Shown here: positions 6,227 to 6,313 of the stretch, piece after piece
Layout: each line of letters begins with the position of its first letter
Numbering within the stretch: position 1 is the stretch's first letter
Assembly: GCA_964622035.1 (NCBI GenBank)
Contig: CAZUPF010000035.1
Location: 1-6,313 of the forward strand
DNA from: CAZUPF01 sp964622035
Lineage (GTDB): Bacteria > Patescibacteriota > WWE3 > JAUXAW01 > JAYEID01
Direction: 5' to 3'
Length of the DNA: 6,313 bases
Program-made: the position numbers and the translations under genes
The notes under the pieces: generated by a model
Databases searched by the model: none
What the model was told of the DNA's origin: nothing
The model's input: only the letters and a program-made list of their open reading frames with translations

Positions 6227-6313
6227 GGGAGAGACTAACTTTTTCCCAACCGAGATATATCTGGTCTACCTACCGGACCAACGGGCTCATCCCGGCTCGC
6301 AAGAGCTAAAAAA
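6227..6313 (+). other. 3' hairpin series with CCTACC loop and GNRA loop
   Basis: Four stems follow one another: GGGAGAG/TTTTCCC (6227-6233 with 6241-6247, two G-U pairs); TGGTC/GACCA (6262-6266 with 6276-6280), whose 9-nt loop TACCTACCG presents CCTACC; CGGG/CCCG (6282-6294, loop CTCAT); and GCTC/GAGC (6295-6298 with 6303-6306) capped by GCAA. Then TAAAAAA reaches the window edge. No T-tract follows, so the RNA's end is not visible. Confidence 0.68.

Larger units (their letters stand above)
5760..6274 (+). repeat. Nine dispersed ACCTA motifs (five CCTACC)
   Basis: ACCTA begins at 5760, 5790, 5823, 5950, 5997, 6035, 6080, 6104 and 6268, with a related GCCTACT at 6009-6015. Exact CCTACC lies at 5791, 5824, 6036, 6105 and 6269. 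A 5-mer is expected about 0.5 times in 515 random bases. I noticed no CCTACC in the 5.5 kb of coding sequence (read by eye). Spacing is irregular (26-164 nt), so this is not a CRISPR or a tandem array. Most copies fall in loops or single-stranded junctions, as expected of a repeated RNA-RNA or protein contact site. Confidence 0.75.
5636..6313 (+). ncRNA. Large structured non-coding RNA (unrecognised class), 3' end not defined
   Basis: This covers the ~730-base stretch after RNase J, which holds no credible gene. From the inferred start near 5636 the sequence is dense with perfect inverted repeats: a dozen or more local stems, a 9-bp stem spanning 130 nt, a C(UUCG)G tetraloop at 6063-6068 and a GCAA (GNRA) tetraloop at 6299-6302. 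ACCTA occurs nine times, mostly in predicted loops or junctions. Stop codons fall in all frames. I could not match it to tmRNA, RNase P RNA, SRP RNA, 6S, a group I or II intron, or a riboswitch. At 670 nt or more it is in the size range of GOLLD, ROOL and OLE RNAs, but I see no sequence identity that would assign it to any of them. Alternatively it may end at the T-tract at 5990 (~355 nt), with a second RNA after it; the same motifs on both sides favour one molecule. The sequence still looks structured at the window edge, so it may continue. Confidence 0.75.

Noticed and set aside
6231..6259. GAGACTA and AGATATA resembling group I intron R and S core elements
   Set aside because: I found no matching P and Q elements or a convincing P7/P3 arrangement. 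The weak GACTA/TGGTC pairing conflicts with better local stems, and there is no interrupted gene here.
5760..6274. ACCTA repeats as a CRISPR or tandem array
   Set aside because: The units are only 5-7 nt and irregularly spaced, and they sit among different hairpins. No cas genes are nearby.
5636..6313. tmRNA, RNase P RNA, SRP RNA or a tRNA
   Set aside because: I see no tRNA-like ends or T-arm motif, no RNase P GAAAGUC-type core, and no SRP domain IV motif.

Overview
This 6.3 kb window carries four tightly packed genes, all on the + strand: polynucleotide phosphorylase (5' end cut off by the window), a Lon-type AAA+ ATPase with no protease domain, a family-4 uracil-DNA glycosylase, and ribonuclease J. 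The last ~730 bases (5582-6313) have no convincing gene. They open with a near-consensus promoter and then fold into a dense series of perfect stems with UUCG and GNRA tetraloops. I read this as a large structured non-coding RNA that runs to, and probably past, the right edge.

Organism: the pairing of PNPase with RNase J, a family-4 Fe-S UDG, compact + strand packing (gaps of 69, 17 and 10 nt), a minimal Lon ATPase and little use of Shine-Dalgarno sites all suggest a bacterium, quite possibly Patescibacteria/CPR (a Microgenomates-like lineage). No rRNA or marker gene is present, so this is a low-confidence guess. TGA is a normal stop here (it ends the UDG gene 10 nt before the next start), which argues against the recoded Gracilibacteria/Absconditabacteria.

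Layout: 2-2080 pnp; 2081-2149 gap with a possible promoter placed to give a nearly leaderless message; 2150-3232 Lon-like ATPase; 3250-3861 UDG ending in a likely sliding-clamp-binding peptide; 3872-5581 RNase J with altered motifs in its beta-CASP and metal regions; 5601-5629 strong promoter; ~5636-6313 structured RNA.

How it fits together: PNPase (3'-5' phosphorolysis) and RNase J (endo- and 5'-3' exonuclease) are the two central RNA-decay enzymes of many bacteria without RNase E. They flank an ATPase and a DNA-repair enzyme. The RNA starts 55 nt after the RNase J stop. It carries nine ACCTA motifs (five of them CCTACC), and complementary GGTAGG sequence in one hairpin loop and one stem, which suggests loop-loop pairing inside or between RNA molecules. 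This RNA is the most likely undescribed element in the window.
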